Source of the DNA: Candidatus Acetatifactor stercoripullorum
GTDB lineage: Bacteria; Bacillota; Clostridia; Lachnospirales; Lachnospiraceae
Direction: 5' to 3'
NCBI GenBank assembly: GCA_019114005.1
Contig: DXGH01000027.1
Coordinates: forward strand, 62,001 to 126,000
DNA length: 64,000 nt
Under the pieces are notes generated by a model, which ran no database searches, was not told where the DNA came from, and saw only the letters and a program-made list of their open reading frames with translations. This document shows positions 34,046 through 43,223 of this stretch, one piece after another; within the stretch, counting starts at the first letter, position 1, and each line of letters begins with the position of its first letter. Both the position numbers and the translations under genes were made by a program.

Positions 34046-35704
34046 TTACTCCCCAAGCACAAGCACTGAATATGCAGGCATCACGGCCGCCGTCTGTGTC
34101 CGCTCCACGCCCTCTTCTCCGGTGAGCAGTTCTCCCAAAACCTCCAGTTCGGCCGCCGTCTTATCCCCCACGACCACCTGGTCTAAGGAAACCGATGCGG
34201 GCTGGGCCGAAGTATTAAACACCAGCACGATCTCCCGGTCCTGATAGGTCTTGGAGATCACGCAGGTCTGTTCATTGGAGACATTTTCATGGAAGGCAAC
34301 CGTTCCCCTTGCAATCTCCGGGTTTTGATTGCGCAGGCGTATGGCGGCCTTCACATAATTGTAAATGGAATTCTCATCCTGACTCTGCTCCTCAAGACTG
34401 TCAAATTTCATCTGGACAGTATCCATGTCCGGAGGGCCGCTGCAAATCCCGGGAGTCGTTTCATCCTTGCTCCAGTACATGGGCGCTCTCTTATTTTCAT
34501 CCTTTCCGGAGCCTTTCATCCCCAGCTCCTCCCCGTAGTAGAGAAACACATTGCCGCTCATCAAAAGGTTCAGGGCGTTCCCCATTTTTGTCTGGGCCTC
34601 GCTGTTTTCTCCCGCGTAGTAGCCCGCGCTGCGCCCCATATCGTGATTGGTATAAAAGGGTGCATTGATATAAGCAGGATTATAACCGGCAAAAAGCTCC
34701 TGCTCCTTAACAAGGGCCCTGCCATAGGACTCCGCCCCCGAGCGTCCGCTCACCACATTGGCAATCACCCCGGACTTATCCGCAAAGTCAAAATCAAACA
34801 TGCTGTCTACGCCGCTCTCATAATAGGGAGCATAGGAGGCGCTGTCCATCCAGCATTCACACACAAGATAGCTGTCAGGAGACTGGGCCTTTACAAAGTC
34901 ATGAAACCAGCGCAAAATTTCCACATTTTTTTCCTCATTGCCGGTCACATACTCCTTCACCGCATCCAGCCTGAAGCCATCCACGCCTTTTTCCAGCCAA
35001 AACTGGGCTATCTGTTCAAATTCCCGCCGCACAGCTTCGTTTTCCAGATTCAAATCCGGCATTTCACTCCAAAACTGGGCCTCATAGTACCAGGAGGTTC
35101 CCTCCAGGGGAACATAGCCTCCCCTTTGTTCTCTGGAAAAGTGATAGTACTCCACATAAGGACACTCCTCCGGGTCCGGCGAAGCATCCTCCGGCAGGCT
35201 TCTCAGGTACTGCGCCGCACTCAAAAACCAGGGATGGGCGCTGGAAGAATGATTCATGGCGAGATCAATGATCACGCGGATTCCCCGGTTATGACACTGA
35301 TCCAAAAGGGCTTCAAAGTCCTCCATGGTGCCATATTGAGGATCAATGTCCTGATAATCCAGCGTGTCGTATTTATGGTAGGTATTGGAGGGCATGACGG
35401 GCATCAGCCATATGCCGTTCACTCCCAGGTCTGTGTCCGTGGAGTCGTCGCCGTCGTTTAAATAATCCAGCTTTTCCAGCACTCCCCTCAAATCTCCAAT
35501 GCCGTCGCCGTCACTGTCGTAAAAGGAATAGACAAAGATTTCATAATAGGTTCTGTACTTATCGTCTATCACCTGCAAGGGCCTGTTTCCGGTCTCTCCC
35601 TCCTTTGAGGCGCAGGCCGTCAAAAAGGCCATGCACAGGCAGACTGCCAGGCACATCGCCAAGACATTTGTTCTCTTCTTTCCTTTCTTTTTCTTCTCCC
35701 ACAT
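34046..35704 (-). CDS. Secreted GH13 alpha-amylase lipoprotein
   Basis: 552 residues from an ATG at 35704 that overlaps the stop of the CLC gene (TGATG); earlier in-frame codons lie inside that gene and are not the start. A lipoprotein signal ends at LTAC (Cys ~27). GH13 regions I-IV are present: DLAMNHSSSAHPW, GFRLDAVKEY (nucleophile Asp), VCECWMD (acid Glu) and NAPFYTNHDMGR (third Asp), plus a calcium-like DSDGDGIGDLRG. It should degrade starch or maltodextrin at the cell surface. A C-terminal beta-sandwich closes the protein. Coupling to CLC is unusual; no maltose transporter lies beside it. Confidence 0.92.
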   Translation of the reverse strand: MWEKKKKGKKRTNVLAMCLAVCLCMAFLTACASKEGETGNRPLQVIDDKYRTYYEIFVYSFYDSDGDGIGDLRGVLEKLDYLNDGDDSTDTDLGVNGIWLMPVMPSNTYHKYDTLDYQDIDPQYGTMEDFEALLDQCHNRGIRVIIDLAMNHSSSAHPWFLSAAQYLRSLPEDASPDPEECPYVEYYHFSREQRGGYVPLEGTSWYYEAQFWSEMPDLNLENEAVRREFEQIAQFWLEKGVDGFRLDAVKEYVTGNEEKNVEILRWFHDFVKAQSPDSYLVCECWMDSASYAPYYESGVDSMFDFDFADKSGVIANVVSGRSGAESYGRALVKEQELFAGYNPAYINAPFYTNHDMGRSAGYYAGENSEAQTKMGNALNLLMSGNVFLYYGEELGMKGSGKDENKRAPMYWSKDETTPGICSGPPDMDTVQMKFDSLEEQSQDENSIYNYVKAAIRLRNQNPEIARGTVAFHENVSNEQTCVISKTYQDREIVLVFNTSAQPASVSLDQVVVGDKTAAELEVLGELLTGEEGVERTQTAAVMPAYSVLVLGE

Positions 35705-36981
35705 CAGTTTTTCTCCTCTCTGCCGCTTTTCTTCAGTTCGGCCCGATACTTGGAATAAATGATTTTCTGGGTATGGTAAAGACTCTGATAGCCCGACAGC
35801 ATATAGCTTACCGCAACCCCTGTCAAAAAGTAAGGCATCCCTTCCATTCCGAACAGCTCCAGGGCAATCAAAAGAGAGGTGATGGGGCTGTTGGTGACGC
35901 CGCAGAATACCGCGATCATCCCCACCGCCGCACAGAGAGAGGGTGACAGTCCCAGAAAGCCTCCCATAAGGCATCCAAAAGCCGCTCCCACGAAGAAAGA
36001 GGGAACGATCTCCCCTCCCTTATAGCCCGCCCCCAGGGTGATGGCCGTAAAAATCAGTTTCAAAAGGAAGGCCTCCGGACGCACCTGCCCCTCCAGGCAT
36101 CGGTCAATCACATCCATTCCCGCTCCCAGATAATCCGTGGTGCCCAAAAGCGCCGTCAGGGCTACGATCAAAGCTCCGGCCAGCCCAATGCGCAGATACG
36201 GGTTGGGCAGATACCTTTTGCCCTGGGAGGCCGCCGTATGCAGCGCCACACAGAACAATACACTCAAAACCGCACACAGCATTGCCAAAATTAAAGTCTT
36301 GCTTCCCGTGACCACGGTGAATTCCGGCACATAAGCAATCCTCATACTTTCCCCATAAGCGCCCAAAGCTCTGGCAACCCCCGCCGCCGTCAGGGCAGAC
36401 AGCGCACAGGGCACCAAAGCCGCATAATACATTACCCCTACGCTGACTACCTCCATGGGAAAAATGGCAGCCGCCATGGGGGTGCCGAACAAGGCGGAAA
36501 AGCAGGCGCTCATACCGCACATAATCATCACATGGGCGTCTGCGCCCTTCATGCGAAACAGCTTTCCAAAGCAGTTGCCCAGGCTGCCGCCCAGCTGCAG
36601 GGCCGCGCCCTCTCTTCCCGCCGACCCGCCAAAGAGATGGGTGAGGATGGTGCTCACAAAAATCAAAGGAGCCGTGGAAAAATGCAGCTGCTCCTCCGAG
36701 CGCACCGCAGAAAGCACGCTGTTGGTTCCTCCGTCATTGTCCCTATGGGCCAGATGATACAAAAATACAATCAGAAGCCCGGCCACAGGAAGTCCTAAAA
36801 TCACAGCCGGATGTCTGGTTCTGAAATCTGTGGCATACTGCATTCCATAAGAAAAGGCAGTGCCTGTAAGCCCCACCAAAACACCGGTGGCAACTGCGAT
36901 TGCCACCCATTTGATAAAATTCAGGAATTTGCTTCCCACCCCCATAAGGAAGGTGTAAATATCCTTCTCCCGCCCCTTCAT
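35704..36981 (-). CDS. CLC-family chloride channel/transporter
   Basis: 425 residues with ~10 membrane helices. The CLC signature is seen as GGSAGREGAALQLGGSLGN, and GAGYKGGEIVPSFFVGAAFG gives the second ion-binding loop (GxFxP region altered to GEIVP). Family members exchange chloride or fluoride for protons. The gene lies between rpe (20 bases away) and the amylase (ATG/TGA overlap). Whether it moves chloride or fluoride is not clear; no fluoride riboswitch is seen upstream. Confidence 0.88.
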   Translation of the reverse strand: MKGREKDIYTFLMGVGSKFLNFIKWVAIAVATGVLVGLTGTAFSYGMQYATDFRTRHPAVILGLPVAGLLIVFLYHLAHRDNDGGTNSVLSAVRSEEQLHFSTAPLIFVSTILTHLFGGSAGREGAALQLGGSLGNCFGKLFRMKGADAHVMIMCGMSACFSALFGTPMAAAIFPMEVVSVGVMYYAALVPCALSALTAAGVARALGAYGESMRIAYVPEFTVVTGSKTLILAMLCAVLSVLFCVALHTAASQGKRYLPNPYLRIGLAGALIVALTALLGTTDYLGAGMDVIDRCLEGQVRPEAFLLKLIFTAITLGAGYKGGEIVPSFFVGAAFGCLMGGFLGLSPSLCAAVGMIAVFCGVTNSPITSLLIALELFGMEGMPYFLTGVAVSYMLSGYQSLYHTQKIIYSKYRAELKKSGREEKN

Positions 36982-37001
36982 TTACTGCCTCATTTCCACG
37001 C

Positions 37002-37667
37002 TTATCTTTGCGCCTGTTGCTCCATACGTCTTTTGAAATCTCTGATATTAGCGCCAATGTCACCTTGAAAAACCGCCGAGCCTGCCACAATCACATTGGC
37101 TCCCGCCTCCAGCGCCTGATGTACATTTTCCACCCGGATGCCGCCGTCCACCTGGATGTCAACACACAGCCTCTTCTCTTTTGCCATTTCCCGGATACGC
37201 CGCACCTTGTCAAGGCACTGGGGAATCAGCTCCTGTCCCCCGGCTCCCGGCTCCACCGTCATCACCAGCACCATGTCCACCATTCCAAGAAAAGGCGCTG
37301 CCGCCTCCGGTGGAGTGCCAGGCTTTATGGTGATTCCCGCCTTTTTCCCCATCCTTCTTATTGCCTGAATGGTTTTCTCCACATCAGCAGACGCCTCTAT
37401 ATGAAAATTGATCAGATCCGCTCCGCTCTCCGCAAAGGCCCCCACATGTCTTTCGGGCCTCTCCACCATCAAATGCACATCTAAAAACAAAGAGGTCTCT
37501 CTGCGTATGCACTTTAATACCGGCAGCCCAAAAGAAATGGATGGCACAAACATTCCATCCATAACATCAATATGCAGATACTGCGCGCCCGCTTTTTCCA
37601 CCTCTTTGACCTGCTCTCCCAGCCTCCAGAAATCAGCGGACAAAATTGACGGTGATAAAATGTTCAT
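37002..37667 (-). CDS. rpe: Ribulose-phosphate 3-epimerase
   Basis: 221 residues from an ATG at 37667 with GGAGTG upstream. It interconverts D-ribulose-5-phosphate and D-xylulose-5-phosphate in the pentose phosphate pathway. The TIM barrel has all landmarks: LSPSILSADF, YLHIDVMDGMFVPSISFG (Asp and His metal ligands), DVHLMVERPE, VMTVEPGAGGQ and IQVDGGI. It is encoded upstream of CLC and amylase and downstream of an amidase, and it complements the split transketolase and AraD encoded a few kilobases away. Confidence 0.96.
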   Translation of the reverse strand: MNILSPSILSADFWRLGEQVKEVEKAGAQYLHIDVMDGMFVPSISFGLPVLKCIRRETSLFLDVHLMVERPERHVGAFAESGADLINFHIEASADVEKTIQAIRRMGKKAGITIKPGTPPEAAAPFLGMVDMVLVMTVEPGAGGQELIPQCLDKVRRIREMAKEKRLCVDIQVDGGIRVENVHQALEAGANVIVAGSAVFQGDIGANIRDFKRRMEQQAQR

Positions 37668-37708
37668 AACACTCCCAAGCCTTTCTATCATTCCGTGCCT
37701 ATTTTAGC

Positions 37709-37744
37709 AAAAAAAAACGTGAATAGCAACCTGCTATTTCACGT
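37709..37744 (-). terminator. Terminator of the amidase gene
   Basis: Arms ACGTGAATAGCA (37717-37728) and TGCTATTTCACGT (37732-37744), with one bulge, are followed on the minus strand by eight T's. The stem overlaps the amidase stop codon and isolates it from rpe. Confidence 0.85.
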
Positions 37745-38570
37745 CTCTTTTCAACAGCTCCCAAGCGTCCTCATGCTCCACATAATAAACAGGGCATTTT
37801 TTGCCGCCGCAGTCATAATGGCGCAGTATGTCATCCCTGGTAAGATCATAGGTTTCCGTAAGCCAGGCAAGAAGCTCTATCAGCGCATCATAGGTCTCCT
37901 GGGTAAAGGATCCGTCCTCCGAAAGATAGCAGCATTCTATGGAAATAGAATCCTCATTTCTGGTCTGCACCGCATAAGCGATCTCATCCAAAGGAATGCA
38001 CTGAATGATCTCCCCTTCATAGCCGATGATGAAGTGGGCGCTGGCGCTTCTTTCATGGGTATCCTTAAGCTGCTCAAAATAGCTTCTGTTCTGGGCAGCG
38101 CTGGTCCCCCGGTTAGCCGTATAGTGTACAAAGATGCTGTTTACCTCCGTCAGCGCATCTCCTGGTCTGGAATATTCATTCACCGTAAGAAAATCCTCTG
38201 TCCAGGCAGGATGCCTTCCAAAGGCTTCTGCACTGATTCCCTGGATATCCTGTATTTCTTCCTCCCAGAGCGCTTTGGGTTCGCCGGATTCATCTATTGC
38301 ATTCCCCAGGCTGGCCTCTGTCCCGCCTGCCCTGCTTAATGCCCACACTGCCAAAATTACCGCTGCAATCAAAACCACGAAAGCTGCGGTCACCACTGCC
38401 AGCCTTCTGTAGAAAAGCATTCTCGCCCGTTTCTTTCTTGCAGCCGCTTTGGCAAAGTCCCTTTCCCGGCGCTTTTTCTGAAACTGACTGTAATCCACCA
38501 GATAGGGATTGCGCTTCATATTCGTCAGTTCCAGACCCAGCTCCTTTTTCGGACTGCTTGCTTGTCCCAT
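37734..38570 (-). CDS. Membrane-anchored N-acetylmuramoyl-L-alanine amidase (Amidase_2)
   Basis: 278 residues. A cytoplasmic N-terminus rich in Lys and Arg (to ~50) is followed by one membrane helix (~58-80) and an extracellular Amidase_2 domain (~130-275). The zinc-site landmarks are SIFVHYTANRG, SAHFIIGYEG and HYDCGGKKCPVY (ligands probably two His and a Cys). The enzyme cleaves the bond between MurNAc and the peptide stem. The type II topology keeps it at the membrane, perhaps for remodelling during growth or sporulation. It precedes rpe but has its own terminator. Confidence 0.87.
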   Translation of the reverse strand: MGQASSPKKELGLELTNMKRNPYLVDYSQFQKKRRERDFAKAAARKKRARMLFYRRLAVVTAAFVVLIAAVILAVWALSRAGGTEASLGNAIDESGEPKALWEEEIQDIQGISAEAFGRHPAWTEDFLTVNEYSRPGDALTEVNSIFVHYTANRGTSAAQNRSYFEQLKDTHERSASAHFIIGYEGEIIQCIPLDEIAYAVQTRNEDSISIECCYLSEDGSFTQETYDALIELLAWLTETYDLTRDDILRHYDCGGKKCPVYYVEHEDAWELLKRDVK

Positions 38571-38631
38571 TTCTCTGCCTCTTTTCCTCTTAGGTACTTT
38601 CTCTCTTCTAATTAAAGAAGATGTTGGGGGT

Positions 38632-38852
38632 AAAAGGGGGTTCCGTCACAAATCGTCAGAATTGTTTGTCATCTGCAGGAGTCTTAGTTGCTCCTGGAAT
38701 CGGCAAAGTTGCGTTGTGAGAAAAAAATCCGCTTGTTTGAGCGCAGCGAGTTCGGATTTTTGGGAACGCATTTAGCAAATTTGTCGATTCCTGGCGCAAC
38801 TTGACTCCGAAGCCGCAAACAATTCTGACGATTTGTGACTGGGAGACCTTTT
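38632..38852. repeat. Giant imperfect hairpin, candidate MITE-like repeat
   Basis: Two perfect 24-base inverted arms (38645-38668 and 38816-38839) begin with GTCACAAATC and bracket a ~150-base interior that itself pairs in large part, for example GTTGCTCCTGGAATCG against CGATTCCTGGCGCAAC. A further short pairing AAAAGG/CCTTTT lies outside. Near the tip is a small hairpin AATCCG/CGGATT. The unit fills most of the 366-base gap between the amidase and transketolase genes; no open frame in it is convincing. Confidence 0.7.
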
Positions 38853-38936
38853 GACCCTGACATCTTAAAACATACAATAGCAGAAAAATGTTTCATTTTT
38901 GTATACGAAATTCTTAAGTTTTCTTAAGGTGCTTTC

Positions 38937-39896
38937 TTATAAAAATTCCTTCACGGACCGGTAAACGCCCTCCGCATCCAGTCCGTATTTCTGCACAAGG
39001 GCCGCTGCGGAGCCGGATTCCCCGAATACATCCTGCATACCCAGCTTCTTTACGGGAACGGGATACTTTGCGCACAGGCAGTCGCACACCGCGCTGCCTA
39101 AGCCCCCGATCACAGAGTGCTCCTCAACGGTTACCACCTTTCCGGTCTTTTTGGCACTGTTTACCACGATTTCCTCATCCAGGGGCTTAATGGTGCAGAT
39201 ATTTACCACCTCGGCGCTTATGCCATCAGCCGCCAGCTTTTCTGCAGCGCCCAGGGCGGAATCCACACAGATTCCCGTAGCCACGATGGTCACGTCCTCT
39301 CCCTGCCGCACCACAGTGCCCTTTCCGATCTCAAAGTGATAATCGGGTCTGTCATTGATGACCGGCACCGCTGCCCGTCCGAAGCGGATGTAAACCGGTC
39401 CTTCATGCTCCAGGGCAGCCCTGACGGCGGCTCTTGCCTCTACATCATCGGAGGGACACATCACCACCATGCCGGGAATGGTCCGCATCAGCGCAATGTC
39501 CTCGTTGCATTGATGGGTTGCTCCATCCTCTCCCACAGTGATGCCTGCATGAGTTGCTCCAATTTTCACATTCAAATGAGGGTACCCTATGGAATTGCGC
39601 ACCTGCTCAAAGGCACGGCCCGCCGCGAACATGGCAAAGGAGCTGACAAAGGGAATTTTTCCCACAAGGGACAGTCCTGCTGCCACGCCCATCATATTAC
39701 ACTCGGCAATGCCGCAGTCAATGTGGCGCTCCGGATAAGCCTTCTTAAAAATACTTGTCTTAGTGGCCGCCGCAAGATCCGCATCCAGCACCACCAGCTG
39801 GGGAAATTCCTCCGCCAGCTCCTTTAAGGCGTTTCCGTAGCTTTCTCTGGTAGCAATCTTTTTGACGGTGGTTTCCTTCACGTTATTTCCTGCCAT
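38937..39896 (-). CDS. Transketolase, C-terminal subunit
   Basis: 319 residues. It holds the pyrimidine-binding and C-terminal domains of transketolase: AAATKTSIFKKAYPERHIDCGIAE (thiamine-activating Glu region), ATHAGITVGEDGATHQ and EEHSVIGGLGSAV. Together with the adjoining N-terminal subunit it transfers two-carbon units between pentose and other sugar phosphates. The ATG overlaps the preceding stop (ATAATG), so the two subunits are translationally coupled and made in equal amounts. Split transketolases are common in anaerobes. Confidence 0.94.
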   Translation of the reverse strand: MAGNNVKETTVKKIATRESYGNALKELAEEFPQLVVLDADLAAATKTSIFKKAYPERHIDCGIAECNMMGVAAGLSLVGKIPFVSSFAMFAAGRAFEQVRNSIGYPHLNVKIGATHAGITVGEDGATHQCNEDIALMRTIPGMVVMCPSDDVEARAAVRAALEHEGPVYIRFGRAAVPVINDRPDYHFEIGKGTVVRQGEDVTIVATGICVDSALGAAEKLAADGISAEVVNICTIKPLDEEIVVNSAKKTGKVVTVEEHSVIGGLGSAVCDCLCAKYPVPVKKLGMQDVFGESGSAAALVQKYGLDAEGVYRSVKEFL

Positions 39897-40738
39897 TATG
39901 CTTCACCTGCTTTCTCTAATTCTGCGCCGATTTTTTCCAGGTCGGCCATTGCCACCGCATATTCCTCATCATTGGGAGCCTTGCCGTGCCAATCCACACT
40001 GTTCTCCATAAAGGATACGCCCTTGCCCTTTAAGCTATGTACCACAATACAGGTGGGCATTCCCTTGGTATTTCTCGCCTCCCCAAAGGCTGCCCTGAGA
40101 GCGTCAAAGTCATGAGCGTCTGCGTTAATCACATGGAAATTGAACGCCTCGAATTTTTTATCAATAGGATAGGGAGAGCATACCTGGTCGATAGGACCGT
40201 CGATCTGCAGATTATTGTTATCCACGATCACGCATAGATTGTCCAGCTTGCGGAAGCCTGCAAACATAGCCGCCTCCCAGACCTGCCCCTCCTCGATCTC
40301 TCCATCTCCCAAAAGAGTGTATATCCGGAAATCCTTTTTATCCATTTTTGCGCCAAGCGCCATCCCTACGGCAGCGGAAACGCCCTGTCCCAGGGAGCCT
40401 GACGACATATCCACGCCGGGAATATGAATACAGGGATGTCCCTGAAGGTAGGAGCCCAGCTTTCTCAAAGTAACCAGGTCTTCCACCGGGAAAAATCCTC
40501 TGTGGGCCAGGGTGGAATAAAGCCCCGGCGCCGTGTGTCCCTTGGACAGCACAAAGCGGTCTCTGTTCTCCATAGCAGGATTCTTGGGATCAATGTTCAT
40601 CTCCTCAAAATAAAGATAGGTAAACACATCTGCCGCAGAGAGAGAGCCGCCCGGATGTCCTGCCTTTGCACTGTGGACTGCGGTCACTATGCCCTTGCGG
40701 ATTTCGTTCGCCTGTTTCTGCAGGTCTAAATTGTTCAT
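39896..40738 (-). CDS. Transketolase, N-terminal (thiamine diphosphate-binding) subunit
   Basis: 280 residues from an ATG at 40738 with GAGGA upstream. The ThDP-binding pattern LGDGEIEEGQVWEAAMFAG...NLCVIVDNNNLQIDG is intact, as are the substrate His residues in KGHTAPG and HSAKAGHPGGS. It lies 138 bases downstream of araD in the same direction, so the araD/kinase transcript may continue into it. It supplies the pentose phosphate step that follows ribulose-5-phosphate epimerisation. Confidence 0.94.
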   Translation of the reverse strand: MNNLDLQKQANEIRKGIVTAVHSAKAGHPGGSLSAADVFTYLYFEEMNIDPKNPAMENRDRFVLSKGHTAPGLYSTLAHRGFFPVEDLVTLRKLGSYLQGHPCIHIPGVDMSSGSLGQGVSAAVGMALGAKMDKKDFRIYTLLGDGEIEEGQVWEAAMFAGFRKLDNLCVIVDNNNLQIDGPIDQVCSPYPIDKKFEAFNFHVINADAHDFDALRAAFGEARNTKGMPTCIVVHSLKGKGVSFMENSVDWHGKAPNDEEYAVAMADLEKIGAELEKAGEA

Positions 40739-40876
40739 CGTTTCCTCCATTCTGCCGAAAGCCAATTAACGGCTGTCACTGCTATCTGTCTTCCCAGATA
40801 ATACTAGCATAAACCCCTTGCTTCGTCCAGCACAATTTACTCAAAAAATGTTGATTGTGCTCGTGCACTGCCGCTT

Positions 40877-41581
40877 TTAAGACTCTTCCCTCTGTCCATA
40901 ATAGGCATTTGCTCCGTGCTTTCTGAAATAATGCTTATCCTGCAGCTCCTGAGGCGCCGGCAGTATTTTGGGCTGAATGCACTCTGCCCGGTAAGCCATC
41001 TTGGCCACTTCCTCCAGAACCACCGCATTATGTACAGCCTCAGCCGCATTTTTTCCCCAGGTGAAGGGACCATGATTTTTGCACAGCACTGCAGGCACTG
41101 CCATGGGATCCTTTCTCATAATTTTGAACGCCTCTGCAATCAAAAGCCCCGTGTTCTTTTCATAGGCCGTTTCGATCTCCTCCTTTGTCAGACATCTGAC
41201 ACAAGGCACCGGGCCATATATGTAGTCCGCGTGGGTGGTGCCATAGCAGGGAATATCCCTGCCTGCCTGGGCCCAGCTTGTGGCGTAGGAGGAATGGGTG
41301 TGTACAATGCCGCCGATCTCAGGAAACGCCTTATACAGTTCCAGATGCGTGGGAGTGTCCGAGGAGGGCTGGTATTTTCCCTCAACCTTCCTTCCCTCCA
41401 TATCCACCACCACCATGTCCTGCGGCGTAAGCTTCTCATAGGCCACACCACTTGGCTTAATCACAAACAGGCCGCTCTCTCTGTCAATGGCGCTTACATT
41501 TCCCCAGGTAAAGGTCACAAGACCATATCTGGGCAGTTCCATATTTGCCTCATATACCAGTTGCTTTAATTCTTCCAACAT
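40877..41581 (-). CDS. araD: L-ribulose-5-phosphate 4-epimerase
   Basis: 234 residues. It converts L-ribulose-5-phosphate to D-xylulose-5-phosphate in L-arabinose catabolism. Zinc ligands match E. coli AraD: His94 and His96 in HTHSSYA and His170 in [16 protein letters not shown] carries the conserved Asp. TFTWGNVS and KPSGVAY form the phosphate site. It follows the FGGY kinase after 43 bases. The AraA isomerase is not in the window. Confidence 0.95.
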   Translation of the reverse strand: MLEELKQLVYEANMELPRYGLVTFTWGNVSAIDRESGLFVIKPSGVAYEKLTPQDMVVVDMEGRKVEGKYQPSSDTPTHLELYKAFPEIGGIVHTHSSYATSWAQAGRDIPCYGTTHADYIYGPVPCVRCLTKEEIETAYEKNTGLLIAEAFKIMRKDPMAVPAVLCKNHGPFTWGKNAAEAVHNAVVLEEVAKMAYRAECIQPKILPAPQELQDKHYFRKHGANAYYGQREES

Positions 41582-41624
41582 TCCTTATATGCTTCCTTTC
41601 CCGAAAAAATCCGTATCAGGCCCC

Positions 41625-43223
41625 CTAAACGAGTCCTTCCACCGCCGCCTTCTCAGCTCCAAAGGCTCCCAGGTAACGCTCCATAAATTTCTCAAAGCCT
41701 GTCCCGTCCGCCTCTTCAGGCTCAATGGTGCTGCCAGACCATCCTGCAAAAACCTTTGTCTGAAGGTACTGAGACAGGCTCTGTCCTTCTTCCTTTTCCC
41801 AAAGATAAGCGGCTAACAGGGCCATTCCCCAGGCTCCGCCTTCGCTTGCGGTATCCATCACAGTCACAGGCGCTCCCATCGCTCCTGCCAGCAGGCGCTG
41901 TCCCACCACTGGGGTTTTGAACAATCCGCCGTGTCCCATCAGGGAATCCACAGTGACCTTCTCTTTATCTAACAGAATATCCATCCCTATTTTCAGCGTG
42001 GCAAGGGCGCTGTACAGATGGGTCCGCATAAAGTTTGCCAGGGTGAATTTTGCGTCAGGAGTACGCACAAACAAAGGCCTTCCTTCGTCCACTCCCGTGA
42101 TGGGCTCTCCCGAGTAATAATTGTAGGAGAGAAGTCCTCCGCAATCCGCATCCCCCTTCAGCGCTTCCCCATACAATGCCGTAAACAGTTCCCCCGGGGC
42201 AGCTTTTATGCCAAACAGGCCGGCAAATTCCTGAAACAGATTGACCCAGGCATTCAGGTCCGAGGTGCAGTTATTGCAGTGCACCATAGCCACCGGCATG
42301 CCGTCAGGGGTGGTCACCATATCGATCTCCTCATATACCTTAGTCAACGGCTTTTCTAAGACCACCATGGCAAAGATGGAAGTACCTGCCGACACATTTC
42401 CTGTGCGGACAGCCACGCTGTTTGTGGCCGTCATTCCCGTGCCTGCATCTCCCTCCGGAGGACACATGGGAACCCCCGGCTCCAGCACACCGGATGGGTC
42501 TAAAAGCCTTGCCCCCTCCTCTGTCAGATATCCCGCATTTTCTCCCGCACAGAGCACCTTGGGCAGAATGCCGCGGATATTCCAGGCAAAGCCCTTGTCA
42601 GAAATCAGTCTGTCAAACTGCTCCAGCATCTTCTCATGGTAGTCACAGGTGCCTGAATCAATGGGAAACATTCCGGACGCCTCTCCCACACCCAGCACCC
42701 TTTTTCCACTGAGCTTCCAGTGAATGTAGCCTGCCAGTGTTGTGAGATAGTCAATTCTGTCCACATGCTCCTCCCCTTTCAGGATTGCCTGATATAAATG
42801 CGCAATGCTCCATCTCTGGGGAATATTAAAATCAAAGGCCGCCGTCAGCTTTTTGCAGGCCTCCTCTGTCATGGTGTTTCTCCAGGTGCGGAAGGGTACA
42901 AGCAGCTCTCCCTCCTTGTCAAAGGCCATATACCCGTGCATCATACCGCTGAAGCCAAGGCTGCCCAGCTTTTTCAGGGCCACGCCGTATTTTTCCCGCA
43001 CGTCCTTTGCCAGACTTTGATAACACCCTTTCAGCCCCTTCCAGATATCCTCCAGGCTGTAGGTCCAAATATTGTTTTCCAGACGGTTTTCCCAGTCGTA
43101 GGCTCCCATGGCAATGGGCTGATGGCTTTTGTCCACCAAAACAGCCTTGATTCTTGTGGAGCCAAACTCAATGCCAAGAGCCGTGTTTCCTGTTTCAATT
43201 GCTTTTCTGATATCTTCGCTCAT
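41625..43223 (-). CDS. FGGY-family kinase, probable L-ribulokinase
   Basis: 532 residues. The ATPase fold starts [15 protein letters not shown] (phosphate 1 loop), with [27 protein letters not shown] in the nucleotide site and the hinge [23 protein letters not shown] near the C-terminus. The context (AraR before, AraD after) makes phosphorylation of L-ribulose the best guess; FGGY kinases for xylulose are also possible. Its start (43223) is inside the last 29 bases of araR, so it is coupled to the regulator gene. Confidence 0.87.
   Translation of the reverse strand: MSEDIRKAIETGNTALGIEFGSTRIKAVLVDKSHQPIAMGAYDWENRLENNIWTYSLEDIWKGLKGCYQSLAKDVREKYGVALKKLGSLGFSGMMHGYMAFDKEGELLVPFRTWRNTMTEEACKKLTAAFDFNIPQRWSIAHLYQAILKGEEHVDRIDYLTTLAGYIHWKLSGKRVLGVGEASGMFPIDSGTCDYHEKMLEQFDRLISDKGFAWNIRGILPKVLCAGENAGYLTEEGARLLDPSGVLEPGVPMCPPEGDAGTGMTATNSVAVRTGNVSAGTSIFAMVVLEKPLTKVYEEIDMVTTPDGMPVAMVHCNNCTSDLNAWVNLFQEFAGLFGIKAAPGELFTALYGEALKGDADCGGLLSYNYYSGEPITGVDEGRPLFVRTPDAKFTLANFMRTHLYSALATLKIGMDILLDKEKVTVDSLMGHGGLFKTPVVGQRLLAGAMGAPVTVMDTASEGGAWGMALLAAYLWEKEEGQSLSQYLQTKVFAGWSGSTIEPEEADGTGFEKFMERYLGAFGAEKAAVEGLV

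Noticed and set aside
35705..35974. 90-residue N-terminal extension of the alpha-amylase
   Set aside because: It lies wholly inside the CLC gene in another frame. The lipoprotein signal starts at 35704.
38571..38900. Small frames within the giant hairpin
   Set aside because: They overlap a perfectly paired inverted repeat on both strands and have no ribosome binding sites, so they are most simply products of the repeat.
40830..40860. Inverted repeat GCACAAT/ATTGTGC after araD
   Set aside because: Seven-base arms with a wide loop and no T-run do not support a terminator, and there is too little to call an operator.
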